A DNA stretch of 64,000 nucleotides. Source: Gemmatimonadaceae bacterium (GTDB taxonomy: Bacteria > Gemmatimonadota > Gemmatimonadetes > Gemmatimonadales > Gemmatimonadaceae). How positions within the stretch are numbered: position 1 is the stretch's first letter; the number at the start of each line of letters is the position of its first letter. This document shows positions 42,166-50,560 of the stretch, in pieces. The stretch is taken from the NCBI GenBank assembly GCA_016720905.1, contig JADKJT010000002.1:1-64000 (forward strand), in the 5' to 3' direction. The notes under the pieces were generated by a model. The model searched no databases. It was not told the origin of the DNA and was given only the letters and a program-made list of their open reading frames with translations. The position numbers were made by a program, and so were the translations under genes.

Positions 42166-44925
42166 CTAGCGTCCTCGCCCGCCGCCACGACGGCCACCGC
42201 CGCGACCTCCCCCGCCGCCGCGACTTCCATCACCGCGTCGTCCATCATCGCGATGGCCGCCACCGCGGTGCCCGCCGGGCCGACCGTCTCGCTTGGGCGC
42301 GCTGCGCGCGTCACCGCGCCGAGGGCGCGTGGCTTGTTCGTCGCGCAACCGCTGCGCCGTCTCGCGCTCCTCGTCCGTATACGGATCGTCAAGCCGATGC
42401 TGGAGCGTCGCCAGATCGGCGGCACGCACGGCGCCACGCTGGCCGCGTGTCACGGCGAAACGGAGGGGGCGATCCAGCGTTGGCAGCTCTTCCGCCACCA
42501 GTGTGCGCGCAACCTTCTCCGGCAAGCGCAAGCGCACTACCGGCCGCAACGTGCCGTCGGCCTCCTCCACGTCGTACTCCAGCGGCACGCGCCGTTCACG
42601 GATCTCGACGTCGTCGGGCAACGCCTGTGCAGCGGCCAATTGCGCATCAGTGACAAACCCCTGGCGATCAAGACGCAACGGCAGGGCGCGCAGCGATTCC
42701 CAGTCCCACACGTCCTGCATCCGGGACTCGTACCACGATGTCAGCTCCGCCTGCCCCAACCGTGGCGTGCTTCCTCCCAGACGACGCCACACACCGCGAA
42801 TGTCATCGATCACCGGCTGATTGCGTCGAACGGCCGGATGGCGCAACTCGCCGCGCGCCAGCGCCTCGGCCAGCAGATGTCGCGCGGCAGGTGCCAGCGT
42901 CGGCGTGAAGGTGGCCAACGGTTCACGTTCATGCGACAACTCGAATCCGTGATACGTGACCCGTCGCCGCAATTGCACCGGCGCGTGTTTATGCTCGACG
43001 TTCAGCGCCAGCTCGGGCGGATGACGCTCCGCATACCGCGTGATCACCTCCATCGACAATTGCGTGCCTTCGATCGACGCCCGGGGCACCCCAAACCGGT
43101 CGGCGAAATAGCGCAGCGTGCCCGCCACCGCGCCCCAGCTGCCGCACATGCTGGTCTTCGATACCCGCGCCTCGTGACCGTCCACCGTCTGCTCTTCGAT
43201 GACCAGGTCGAACGGCATGAACCGCGCGAGCAAGTCGGCAAATCGTTTGACGGTGCCGTCACGGGCCAGCGGCAGCGTGATGGGCAGCGGCATCCCGACG
43301 CTGCGATACACACTCGCCATCGCCAGCGCCGCGTCTTCGAGCGACTTGACGAGCACGCCGCGCTGTTCCGCCCAATGCGGAATCCGCTCCGGATCGAACA
43401 TGTGCCGGGACAGCCCGTACACCTCGCCTACATAGCCCGCTACGCGGAAGCCCTCGGCATACACGTTGTAGGCCGTCAGGTGATCACTGCCGCGCACGGC
43501 AAGACCCTCCAGATCCCGTCCCTCGCGTGTCATGCGATGCAACGACTCGATGCCACTCATCACCGCCAGCGCCGGCAGCAGTTCATCGTCACCATTGACG
43601 ATCAACTCGCCCCACTCCCGCTCCACTGGCAAGGCCTCGACCGCGCGACCATACGCGGTCAACGCGCCGTTCTCCACCAGTCCGCGTGACTCCAGCAAGG
43701 CCACGGCCTTGCGATACGCCACACGATCGAGCGGCACCGGGAGATCAAGCGTGTCCGCCTGCACGCCGAGGTCCGCGCACGTGAGCGCCACCCGCTCCGA
43801 GTCGCCCGCCAGCTGGAACTCCGGCTCCGTCGGACGCAGCGCCTCAAACCGGATGTCGCGATCGCTCAGAATGAACACGCGCCCGTGTTCCACGCGCCCG
43901 TGTACCCGACCCGCCATCTGCAAGATCTCGTTCGATCCCAGGTGCACACGCGTCAGCACGTTGCGTCCGCGATCGATCCGATTGGTGAACCGGGTATCGT
44001 CGATGATGACCGTATCCAACCCCGGCACGTTCAGCGCGCTCTGCCCCGCCGCGGTCATGGCCAGGAAATACGGTTTGGATACGGACCCTTCGAGAAACGG
44101 CCGGATCACGCGTATGGGCTCGCCCCCATGATAGTGGGCGGCGGCGATGCGCGGATAGCGCGTGCGCACCCATTCCGCAGCGTCTTCGACTGCGGCGCGC
44201 GTAGGCAGGAACATCGCCACACCACGCTCCGAACGGGCCAGCTTCTGCAGGAATTTGTCGTCGAGGAACTCCAGCGGTTGCGCGCGTTTCACCTCGACCT
44301 TGGCGGCCTTGGCGGCATCAAACGCCGACACCTGCAACACATCGGCGCTGTGCAGATAGCGCGCGTAGAACGTCGGATCGACGGTGGCGGACAGCCAGAT
44401 GAAACGACATCCGACTCGCTTGCCCAACGCCAGGCACAGTTCCAGTTCCGCACTGGTCTGGTGAATCTCGTCGACGATCAGGGTATCCTGCAGCTGGATA
44501 TCGCCATCCTGAAACCAGCGACGCGCAATGCCGGTGGTCACGATCACCACGTTCCACGTCGGCGTTTCCGGCGTGGCCTCCCGCTCCCGATTGACGACGC
44601 CCACGCGCAGCGTCGTGGTGCCGAGTATGGTTTCCGCGATGGGACGAATCGCCAGCGTCTTGCCCGTGCCGGTGCCGGCCACGATCCCGAAGCCGTTGCC
44701 GCTGGCGGCCAGCGAACGAACTTCCTCGCCGCGGGTACGCTCGAGGAACGTTTCGAGATGCAGGCCAACCGCGAGTTCGATTGTCTCACAGGCGGCGCGA
44801 GTCGGCGCGATCACGATCACCCGACCGGTGGGCGGCTTGGCGGCGACAAAAGCGTCGCGATCTGGCGGGAGGTAACGGTCGCGGGTTGTGCGCACCCTGC
44901 AAAATAGCACATTGCGTTCGAACAT
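42166..44925 (-). CDS. DEAH-box (HrpA/HrpB-like) helicase with RGG-box tail
   Basis: This 919-residue protein has helicase motif I GTGTGKT (84-90), motif II DEIH (152-155), motif III SAT (179-181), and motif VI as QMAGRVHGR (about residue 340). The winged-helix/ratchet region follows. The middle 450 residues are poorly conserved. The last 55-60 residues are an RGG/RG-rich tail (for example GGGGGRGGGRRGGGRGR), a feature of RNA-binding proteins. It probably remodels RNA or ribonucleoproteins. Such a tail is uncommon on bacterial DEAH helicases. Confidence 0.75.
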   Translation of the reverse strand: MFERNVLFCRVRTTRDRYLPPDRDAFVAAKPPTGRVIVIAPTRAACETIELAVGLHLETFLERTRGEEVRSLAASGNGFGIVAGTGTGKTLAIRPIAETILGTTTLRVGVVNREREATPETPTWNVVIVTTGIARRWFQDGDIQLQDTLIVDEIHQTSAELELCLALGKRVGCRFIWLSATVDPTFYARYLHSADVLQVSAFDAAKAAKVEVKRAQPLEFLDDKFLQKLARSERGVAMFLPTRAAVEDAAEWVRTRYPRIAAAHYHGGEPIRVIRPFLEGSVSKPYFLAMTAAGQSALNVPGLDTVIIDDTRFTNRIDRGRNVLTRVHLGSNEILQMAGRVHGRVEHGRVFILSDRDIRFEALRPTEPEFQLAGDSERVALTCADLGVQADTLDLPVPLDRVAYRKAVALLESRGLVENGALTAYGRAVEALPVEREWGELIVNGDDELLPALAVMSGIESLHRMTREGRDLEGLAVRGSDHLTAYNVYAEGFRVAGYVGEVYGLSRHMFDPERIPHWAEQRGVLVKSLEDAALAMASVYRSVGMPLPITLPLARDGTVKRFADLLARFMPFDLVIEEQTVDGHEARVSKTSMCGSWGAVAGTLRYFADRFGVPRASIEGTQLSMEVITRYAERHPPELALNVEHKHAPVQLRRRVTYHGFELSHEREPLATFTPTLAPAARHLLAEALARGELRHPAVRRNQPVIDDIRGVWRRLGGSTPRLGQAELTSWYESRMQDVWDWESLRALPLRLDRQGFVTDAQLAAAQALPDDVEIRERRVPLEYDVEEADGTLRPVVRLRLPEKVARTLVAEELPTLDRPLRFAVTRGQRGAVRAADLATLQHRLDDPYTDEERETAQRLRDEQATRPRRGDARSAPKRDGRPGGHRGGGHRDDGRRGDGSRGGGGGRGGGRRGGGRGR

Positions 44926-44969
44926 TCGCTGCGCGATGGTCGCGCGGCCTCACACACAGGTCAGGTGGC

Positions 44970-45209
44970 ATGACGGACGAACGTACCGGTCAGGCGGAAT
45001 GGATCGACATCGGCACATTCAGCACAGGTCTCGAGGCTGACATGGCGCGTCAGGTACTCGATGCCTCGGGAATTCCCGTGCTGGTCAAAAGCAATGCGCC
45101 TGGAATCTTCGGGATGAGCTTTCAGGGAGCCGTCACCGGCGGTATCACGCTGCTGGTGCCAAGCCCCGAGGCGGACCGTGCCCGCGAACTGATGGCTCCG
45201 GAGCCCTGA
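44970..45209 (+). CDS. DUF2007-like small protein
   Basis: This 79-residue protein shows the family pattern WIDIGTFSTGLEADMARQVLDASGIPVLV, then a glycine-rich loop (FGMSFQGAVTGG) and the closing strand ITLLVPSPEADRARELM. DUF2007 proteins are small domains thought to be signal-transducing or PII-like; their role is unknown. It starts a three-gene run with the DUF6483-like gene and the glycosylase gene. Confidence 0.75.
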   Translation: MTDERTGQAEWIDIGTFSTGLEADMARQVLDASGIPVLVKSNAPGIFGMSFQGAVTGGITLLVPSPEADRARELMAPEP

Positions 45210-45213
45210 GCCG

Positions 45214-45567
45214 ATGCCTTCAGCGCGTGAAGATTACCTGCTGCGGATGATCCAGCAGATGGCGGCGGCGCGGCGGCGCATGCGCGAGAAACTGGAGGGC
45301 GGCGGGGCGGCCGAGGAGGTGGCCCGTGACGCGCAAGCGGCGATCGCCAGCGTGCTCGGCGCGCGTCACACGCTGTTCGAACGACTCGACGCGCGCACGG
45401 CCGCTCAGCTCATGGGCGACTCGGAACGGGTGCACCTGTGGAGCGATCTGCTCCACGTGCAGGCCGACAGCGTGGACGCCCTGGGCGAGACCGAGCATGG
45501 AAAGCAGCTTCGGGCACGCGCCGATGCTTTGCGCGCCGAGGCGCCACGCATGGCGGTGAACGCGTGA
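45214..45567 (+). CDS. DUF6483-like helical protein
   Basis: This is a 117-residue helical protein starting MPSAREDYLLRMIQQMAAAR, with a middle segment VLGARHTLFERLDARTAAQLM. The N-terminal YLLRMI segment is what I associate with DUF6483. It has no enzyme motif. It is 4 bases after the DUF2007-like gene, and its stop overlaps the start of the glycosylase gene (GTGA). Confidence 0.6.
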   Translation: MPSAREDYLLRMIQQMAAARRRMREKLEGGGAAEEVARDAQAAIASVLGARHTLFERLDARTAAQLMGDSERVHLWSDLLHVQADSVDALGETEHGKQLRARADALRAEAPRMAVNA

Positions 45568-46142
45568 CCGACCTGCGTTGCCCGTGGCCGACCAAGCCGC
45601 TCGACATCGAATATCATGACACGGAGTGGGGCGTTCCCGTCCACGACGATCGCGTGCGCTTTGAGTTCCTCACCCTGGAAGGCGCGCAGGCGGGACTCAG
45701 TTGGTCCACCGTACTGGCGCGACGAACCCAGTACGCGCGCGCATTCGCCAACTGGGACATTGCGGCGATCGCGCAGTTCGCGCCCTCCGACATTGAGCGC
45801 CTGGTAACAGACGCGGGCCTCATACGCCATCGTGGCAAGATCGAAAGCACCGTGACGAACGCGCAGGCGTTCCGGCGCGTGCAGGCGGAATTCGGCACGT
45901 TCGACACCTACGTGTGGCGCTTCGTCGACGGCACTCCGCGCGTCAATCGGTGGCGGGCCATGCGCGACGTGCCCACCAAGACCGCCGAATCGGACGCGCT
46001 CAGCAAGGACCTCATCAAACGCGGTTTCAAATTCGTCGGATCAACCATCTGCTACGCGTACATGCAGGCCACCGGCATGGTCAACGACCATCTGGTGAGC
46101 TGTCCGCGACATGCCGAGCTCACCGAACCCCATCACCGCTGA
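45564..46142 (+). CDS. tag: DNA-3-methyladenine glycosylase I
   Basis: About 192 residues from GTG 45564, which shares four bases with the stop of the preceding gene. The zinc ligands are visible as Cys in LRCPWP, His in EYHDTEWG, and His and Cys in HLVSCPRH. The catalytic Glu region is FEFLTLEGAQAGLSWSTVL. It removes 3-methyladenine from alkylated DNA. The last 10 bases overlap the end of the convergent gene at 46133. Confidence 0.88.
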   Translation: MTDLRCPWPTKPLDIEYHDTEWGVPVHDDRVRFEFLTLEGAQAGLSWSTVLARRTQYARAFANWDIAAIAQFAPSDIERLVTDAGLIRHRGKIESTVTNAQAFRRVQAEFGTFDTYVWRFVDGTPRVNRWRAMRDVPTKTAESDALSKDLIKRGFKFVGSTICYAYMQATGMVNDHLVSCPRHAELTEPHHR

Positions 46143-47119
46143 ATCAACTTCACCCGTTGCCCGTTCCGAAAGATCTCCACCCGATCCGCGCGCCCGTCGC
46201 GATTCGTGTCCGTCCACACCTGCAGCAGTTCGTTGCTCTGATCCAGGAACAGTGCGCGCCATGGTACACCGCCGCGCCCCTGATCAGGAACCCGCACCGT
46301 GAATTCATTGGTGCCCAACCACGTCATCACTTCGCTGCTCGGTCGTCCTTGAATCACGTCGAGCGCCGACCGCATGGACGGCAGGACCTGTGGATAGGCC
46401 TGCGAGGCAAACGCCGGCAGATCATCGCACCGGCCGTCTGAATCCTTGTCCAGACACGCCGGCGGTCCGTAGCGCGAATCGTCGCACCACCCGTCGCCGT
46501 CTCGATCGAGGCATACCGACGAACCGGTTCCCGGTGGACGCTGACCCGGATTGGCCGAGAAGTAGCGCGGGTCGTTCATCGCACCCTGACCAACCACCAC
46601 GCCACCGGGTGTCACGTACCCGCTGTATGACCCCAGCGGCCCCTGCTGTGACGGTGGCCCTCCCGGATACGACGAAGCCGGCGCGGAGGCCGGCTGTTGA
46701 TCGCCATAGAGTTGGGCATCGGTAATGCGTTTGCTTTCTCGCTCCGCGCGTGCCTCTCGCGGATCGACCGGGATGATGTCCGGTGGAATCAGTGGAGGGC
46801 GCTTCTCAAGGCCCGGCTTGGCAAAGCCTTTGACCGGCACCTTGTCGGTCGGCTTCCCCTTTTCCTCGCCATAGATAACGCGCCCGTTGGCTGGCTTCTT
46901 CTGGATGGCCGTAGGACAGTCGGTGGGCGCCGGCTGCTGGGCCGGCGGAACGCCGTCAATCCACACCCGGCACATCTTTGCGGGAGGCAGATACGCACGC
47001 GGAATACTGTCCTGCTTCTGGCGTGCGCCCAGCGCACCAGCGGCGGCCGGAGAGATCCCAGCGGCCGTCAGACTCATGCCCATGGCGCCAAAAACTGTCA
47101 GTAACGTGCGTCGATTCAT
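46133..47119 (-). CDS. Exported protein with calcium-binding (thrombospondin type 3-like) repeats
   Basis: This 328-residue protein has a twin-Arg-like signal peptide (NRRTLLTVFGAMGMSLTAAG). The middle is Pro/Gly-rich. Three Asp-rich loops resemble calcium-binding type 3 repeats: DRDGDGWCDD, DKDSDGRCDD and DTNRDGRADRVE. The last ends near the C-terminus, close to a beta segment FRNGQRVKLIQR. No enzyme motif is seen. It may be a secreted structural protein stabilised by calcium. Confidence 0.65.
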   Translation of the reverse strand: MNRRTLLTVFGAMGMSLTAAGISPAAAGALGARQKQDSIPRAYLPPAKMCRVWIDGVPPAQQPAPTDCPTAIQKKPANGRVIYGEEKGKPTDKVPVKGFAKPGLEKRPPLIPPDIIPVDPREARAERESKRITDAQLYGDQQPASAPASSYPGGPPSQQGPLGSYSGYVTPGGVVVGQGAMNDPRYFSANPGQRPPGTGSSVCLDRDGDGWCDDSRYGPPACLDKDSDGRCDDLPAFASQAYPQVLPSMRSALDVIQGRPSSEVMTWLGTNEFTVRVPDQGRGGVPWRALFLDQSNELLQVWTDTNRDGRADRVEIFRNGQRVKLIQR

Positions 47120-47319
47120 GACTTCCTCCCGCGGGGTGCTTCAGGCTTGACCCTGTCACCAATGCCTGGCAACCGGATGCGCACTGCCATACAAGGCACG
47201 GACCGTGCCATGGGGCTGATACCCCTCTCTGAGAGGTAAGTATCGGCAGCAGGGACCAATTCGACCAGCGAAGCGGCCTGGAAGCCGGACAGGGGCGTCA
47301 TAAAGAGGGGACAGTACAG

Positions 47320-47382
47320 AAGTACCAAGTACCAAGTACCAAGTACCAGGTACCAGGTACTCGGTACTGAGTACTGAGTCCT
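47320..47382. repeat. Tandem 7-bp repeat (AAGTACC/GGTACT units) at the end of the pfkA gene
   Basis: Four exact AAGTACC units are followed by AGGTACC, AGGTACT, CGGTACT, GAGTACT and GAGTCCT, all with 7-bp spacing. The first half and second half are complementary (AAGTACC against GGTACT), so the array can fold as a long hairpin. It reaches the pfkA stop codon, at 47381-47383, and could be part of the transcription end. Confidence 0.75.
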
Positions 47383-48460
47383 AATCCCCAAAAGAGATCC
47401 CGGTCATCCTCGCCGCCTGCACCACGTCATGGCGAGGGTCGACGCGCTTGGTCTCGCGAAGCACCTCGTCGATGGGGATGCACACCAGATGCGGCGACTG
47501 CAGCGCCACCATGTGGCCCCACTGCTTGTCGGCGACCGCCTGCACCGCCGCCGCCCCGAATCTGGTCGCCAGCAGCCGATCGTAGCCGGTGGGCGAGCCG
47601 CCACGCTGGAGGTGGCCGAGCACCATCGACCGCACCTCCTTGCCGGTGCGCTTCTGGATTTCAAAGCCCAGCCGCTCGGCGATTCCACCCAGTCGACGCT
47701 CCTGACCGGGCAACGACGCGCCGATGATCGACTCTTTCCCGCCCTTGGGCTTCGCGCCCTCGGCCACCACCACGATGCTGAAGCGTCGTCCCGATTCGTC
47801 CCGGGCGCGGATCTTCTCACACACTTTTTCGATGTCCCAGGCGATCTCAGGGATCAGGATCACGTCGGCGGTGCCGGCCACGCCCGCATGCAGCGCAATG
47901 AACCCGGCTTCCCGACCCATGACCTCAAGCACCATGACCCGGTCGTGCGACTCCGCGGTCGTGTGCAGCTTGTCGATCGCTTCCATCGCGGTGTTGACGG
48001 CCGTGTCGAAGCCGAACGTCGTGACAGTGCCCGGGACATCGTTGTCGATCGTTTTCGGCACACTGATGATGCGCATCCCTTTCGCCGCCAGTTGCGACGC
48101 GATCTTGAGCGATCCATCGCCGCCGATGGAGATGAGCGCCTCAATGCCGAGATTGCGTGCATTGGCAATCAGTTCGTCCGAACGATCGACCTCGATCCAC
48201 GTGCCGTCGGCCTGCCGAACCGGATAGGCCAGCGGACTGCCCCGATTGGTCGTGCCCAGGATTGTTCCCCCCAGACCGCCGATTCCCTTGACGGTGTCGG
48301 CAGTCATCGGAATCACGTCATCATCGCCCATGAGGCCGGCGTATCCACGTTTGATACCCAGCACGTCCCAGCCGCGCGTACGCGCGGAGAGCACGGCGGC
48401 ACGAATGACGGCGTTCAGGCCGGGGGCGTCGCCACCACCGGTGGAAAGCGCGATGCGCAT
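47381..48460 (-). CDS. pfkA: 6-phosphofructokinase, ATP-type with PPi-type Lys
   Basis: About 359 residues from ATG 48460, giving the usual MRIALSTGGGDAPG start; a GTG at 48487 is adjacent to the upstream gene's stop and also possible. GGDGS (113-117) with Gly at the position that is Asp in PPi enzymes indicates ATP as donor. PKTIDND (135-141) has the Lys typical of PPi-dependent PFKs, with catalytic Asp139. This G/K combination is known in the group III clade. It commits fructose 6-phosphate to glycolysis. Confidence 0.88.
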   Translation of the reverse strand: MRIALSTGGGDAPGLNAVIRAAVLSARTRGWDVLGIKRGYAGLMGDDDVIPMTADTVKGIGGLGGTILGTTNRGSPLAYPVRQADGTWIEVDRSDELIANARNLGIEALISIGGDGSLKIASQLAAKGMRIISVPKTIDNDVPGTVTTFGFDTAVNTAMEAIDKLHTTAESHDRVMVLEVMGREAGFIALHAGVAGTADVILIPEIAWDIEKVCEKIRARDESGRRFSIVVVAEGAKPKGGKESIIGASLPGQERRLGGIAERLGFEIQKRTGKEVRSMVLGHLQRGGSPTGYDRLLATRFGAAAVQAVADKQWGHMVALQSPHLVCIPIDEVLRETKRVDPRHDVVQAARMTGISFGD

Positions 48461-48488
48461 AGCAGAGGGGTGTTTGGTCAATGACACG

Positions 48489-48827
48489 TCAGGGAACGGT
48501 CAAACCCGGCGGACGCATGGTGACGTTCGACAGGGTCGCCAGCTGACGAAGGATAGTGTCCTGATACGCGGTCACGGCGCCCAGTGAGTCGATTTGTGCC
48601 TGCAACAGCGCGTTGTCCTCGCGCAATTGCAGGACCGCCGACTCAAGGTCCATGATCGCCTGTCCCGAGTTTAAACCAGCGCTCGTCGTCGGGATACCGA
48701 TGGAACAACTGGTGACCAGAATTCCCGTGATCGCAATCGTTTGCAGTGCCACCAGACGGGCGATGGCCCGGCGGCGATGACGCGCACTGGGGAGGCGGGA
48801 TGGCAGGGCAGGCTCGGACATCGGCAT
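48489..48827 (-). CDS. Small putative lipoprotein with coiled coil
   Basis: This 112-residue protein has a basic N-terminus, a hydrophobic segment and a lipobox-like LVTSC at about 37-41. A helical region with heptad spacing follows (ESAVLQLREDNALLQAQIDS). The function is unknown. It ends 1-2 bases before the alternative GTG start of pfkA, so the two genes are probably co-transcribed. Confidence 0.5.
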   Translation of the reverse strand: MPMSEPALPSRLPSARHRRRAIARLVALQTIAITGILVTSCSIGIPTTSAGLNSGQAIMDLESAVLQLREDNALLQAQIDSLGAVTAYQDTILRQLATLSNVTMRPPGLTVP

Positions 48828-48911
48828 CGCGGGTTGAAGACACGCGCTGGAAAGACGGATGGTGCGTCACGAAGGTTATGTACCTGTCGCGGTCCCGCAC
48901 AATGTTGCCGC

Positions 48912-49337
48912 ATGCGTTTACGACGTGGCAGCACCCTCATCGAGCAGGTCGTCGTGCTGACCATACTCGGCCTCCTTTTGTCGGTCGCCGGCGTCGGCGG
49001 CGCGCGTCTGATCGACAGCGCGACCGTGCATGGCGCATCGCGGGAAGTGGCCGAGTTGTTCGCGCTTGCCCGGGACCGCGCCATGGCGACTGGCACGCGA
49101 ACCGCCGTGAAACTCGACGCGGCGAAGTCCCGAATCATCGTGTATGCCGACACCGATACCCTCGCGCGCCTCGACCTGCACGCCAGTCGTTCCGTGCAGC
49201 TCAATGCCACGCGCGACTCAATGGCCTATCTGCCGTCCGGGCTTGGCTACGGCTCGGCCAACCTGCGCGTCATCCTTTCCCGGGGAGCCAGCCACGACAC
49301 CATCACGGTATCGCGACTCGGGCGCGTCAAACGATGA
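48912..49337 (+). CDS. Prepilin-like protein with type IV N-terminal methylation motif (GspH/FimT-like)
   Basis: This is a 141-residue protein. The N-terminus has the prepilin cleavage site G-STLIE, with Glu at position +5, followed by a hydrophobic helix (VVVLTILGLLLSVAG). The beta-rich C-terminal part (RIIVYADTDTLARLDLH) matches the GspH/FimT pseudopilin domain. It may be a minor pilin or pseudopilin. No other pilus gene is next to it. Its stop is directly followed by the convergent rhlE stop. Confidence 0.75.
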   Translation: MRLRRGSTLIEQVVVLTILGLLLSVAGVGGARLIDSATVHGASREVAELFALARDRAMATGTRTAVKLDAAKSRIIVYADTDTLARLDLHASRSVQLNATRDSMAYLPSGLGYGSANLRVILSRGASHDTITVSRLGRVKR

Positions 49338-50510
49338 TCAGCTGGCGGCCGTCGTGCCGAAGTCGAATCCCGGCACACTCACGCGCGGGATCTCCTGTCC
49401 GATCATGCGTTCAATCGTGCGCACCATGCCGATCTCTTCGGCCGACATGAACGTGTAGGCGTCGCCCGTCGACGCCGCGCGACCGGTTCGGCCAATGCGG
49501 TGCACATAGTCCTCAGGCTGCTGCGGCACGTCGTAGTTGATCACGTGCGTGATGCCGGAAATGTCGAGGCCGCGCTGGGCGATGTCGGTCGCCACCAGCA
49601 CCCGCAGCTTGCCGCTCCGAAAATCCTCGAGCGCCTTGATCCGGTCCTTCTGGGACTTGTCGGCGTGCATCGCGCCAGCGTCAATCCCGGCCCGCTGCAG
49701 GTCATGCACCACGCGATCCGCACCGCTCTTCGTCCGCGAGAATACCAGCACCGACTCGTGGTCGCGCTCCTTGAGCAGGTGCACCAGCAGTTCGTTCTTG
49801 CGCTGCCGCGGCACCGGGTACACCGCGTGCGTGACCGTAGTGGCCGCCGAAGACCGTCGTCCCACCTGCACGACGACCGGCTTGCGAAGGTACTTTCGGG
49901 CCAGCGCCTCAACCTCCGGCAGCATGGTGGCGCTGAACAGCAACGTCTGGCGATACCGCGGGATCTGTTCGATGATCCGATTGATCTGCGGTGCAAAGCC
50001 CATGTCCAGCATGCGATCGGCTTCGTCCAGGACCAGCGTTTCGAGATACGAGAAATCGACGTTGCGCTTTTCGAGATGATCGAGCAGTCGTCCGGGCGTG
50101 GCCACCACCGCGTCAACGCCACGGCGCAACGCCTTCTCCTGCGGCTCATACCCGACGCCGCCAAACACCGGAATCACGTCCACCGGCGCGTACTTGGAGT
50201 ACTTCCGGAAGCTCTCCTCAACCTGCAGGCACAACTCGCGCGTCGGCGTCAGGATCAGCACGCGCGTGCGGCGCGGGCCGCCCAGCAGCCGATTGACGAT
50301 CGGGAGCGTGAAACTCGCCGTCTTGCCCGTGCCGGTTTGGGCCAGACCAATCAGGTCGCGCCCCTTCAGCGCAATCGGGATCGCATCACGTTGAATGGGC
50401 GTCGGGCGCTCATAGCCGGCATCATGCAGGGCGTCGAGCAGCGGTTGGGCCAGGCCCAGTTCGGCGAACGTCGGTTCGGCGAGGGAGATTTCGAGGTCTA
50501 TTGCGGTCAT
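49338..50510 (-). CDS. rhlE: DEAD-box RNA helicase (RhlE-like)
   Basis: This 390-residue protein is the compact core length of RhlE-type enzymes, without a long tail. Motifs in order: Q motif PTPIQ (36-40), AQTGTGKT (57-64), PTRELCLQ, DEAD (VLDEADRML, about 163), SAT (about 194), and HRIGRTGRA (about 343-351). It remodels RNA in ribosome assembly or decay and is often a cold-response gene. It lies alone between convergent neighbours. Confidence 0.88.
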   Translation of the reverse strand: MTAIDLEISLAEPTFAELGLAQPLLDALHDAGYERPTPIQRDAIPIALKGRDLIGLAQTGTGKTASFTLPIVNRLLGGPRRTRVLILTPTRELCLQVEESFRKYSKYAPVDVIPVFGGVGYEPQEKALRRGVDAVVATPGRLLDHLEKRNVDFSYLETLVLDEADRMLDMGFAPQINRIIEQIPRYRQTLLFSATMLPEVEALARKYLRKPVVVQVGRRSSAATTVTHAVYPVPRQRKNELLVHLLKERDHESVLVFSRTKSGADRVVHDLQRAGIDAGAMHADKSQKDRIKALEDFRSGKLRVLVATDIAQRGLDISGITHVINYDVPQQPEDYVHRIGRTGRAASTGDAYTFMSAEEIGMVRTIERMIGQEIPRVSVPGFDFGTTAAS

Positions 50511-50560
50511 GTGTTTGGCCGAAAGCTAATCGGCCCATGGCCCGCGCGGGCAATCTCCCC

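Noticed and set aside
42253..43689. Plus-strand open frame of 478 codons opposite the DEAH helicase gene
   Set aside because: It overlaps the helicase gene completely and has shadow-type composition; the helicase frame shows ordered motifs.
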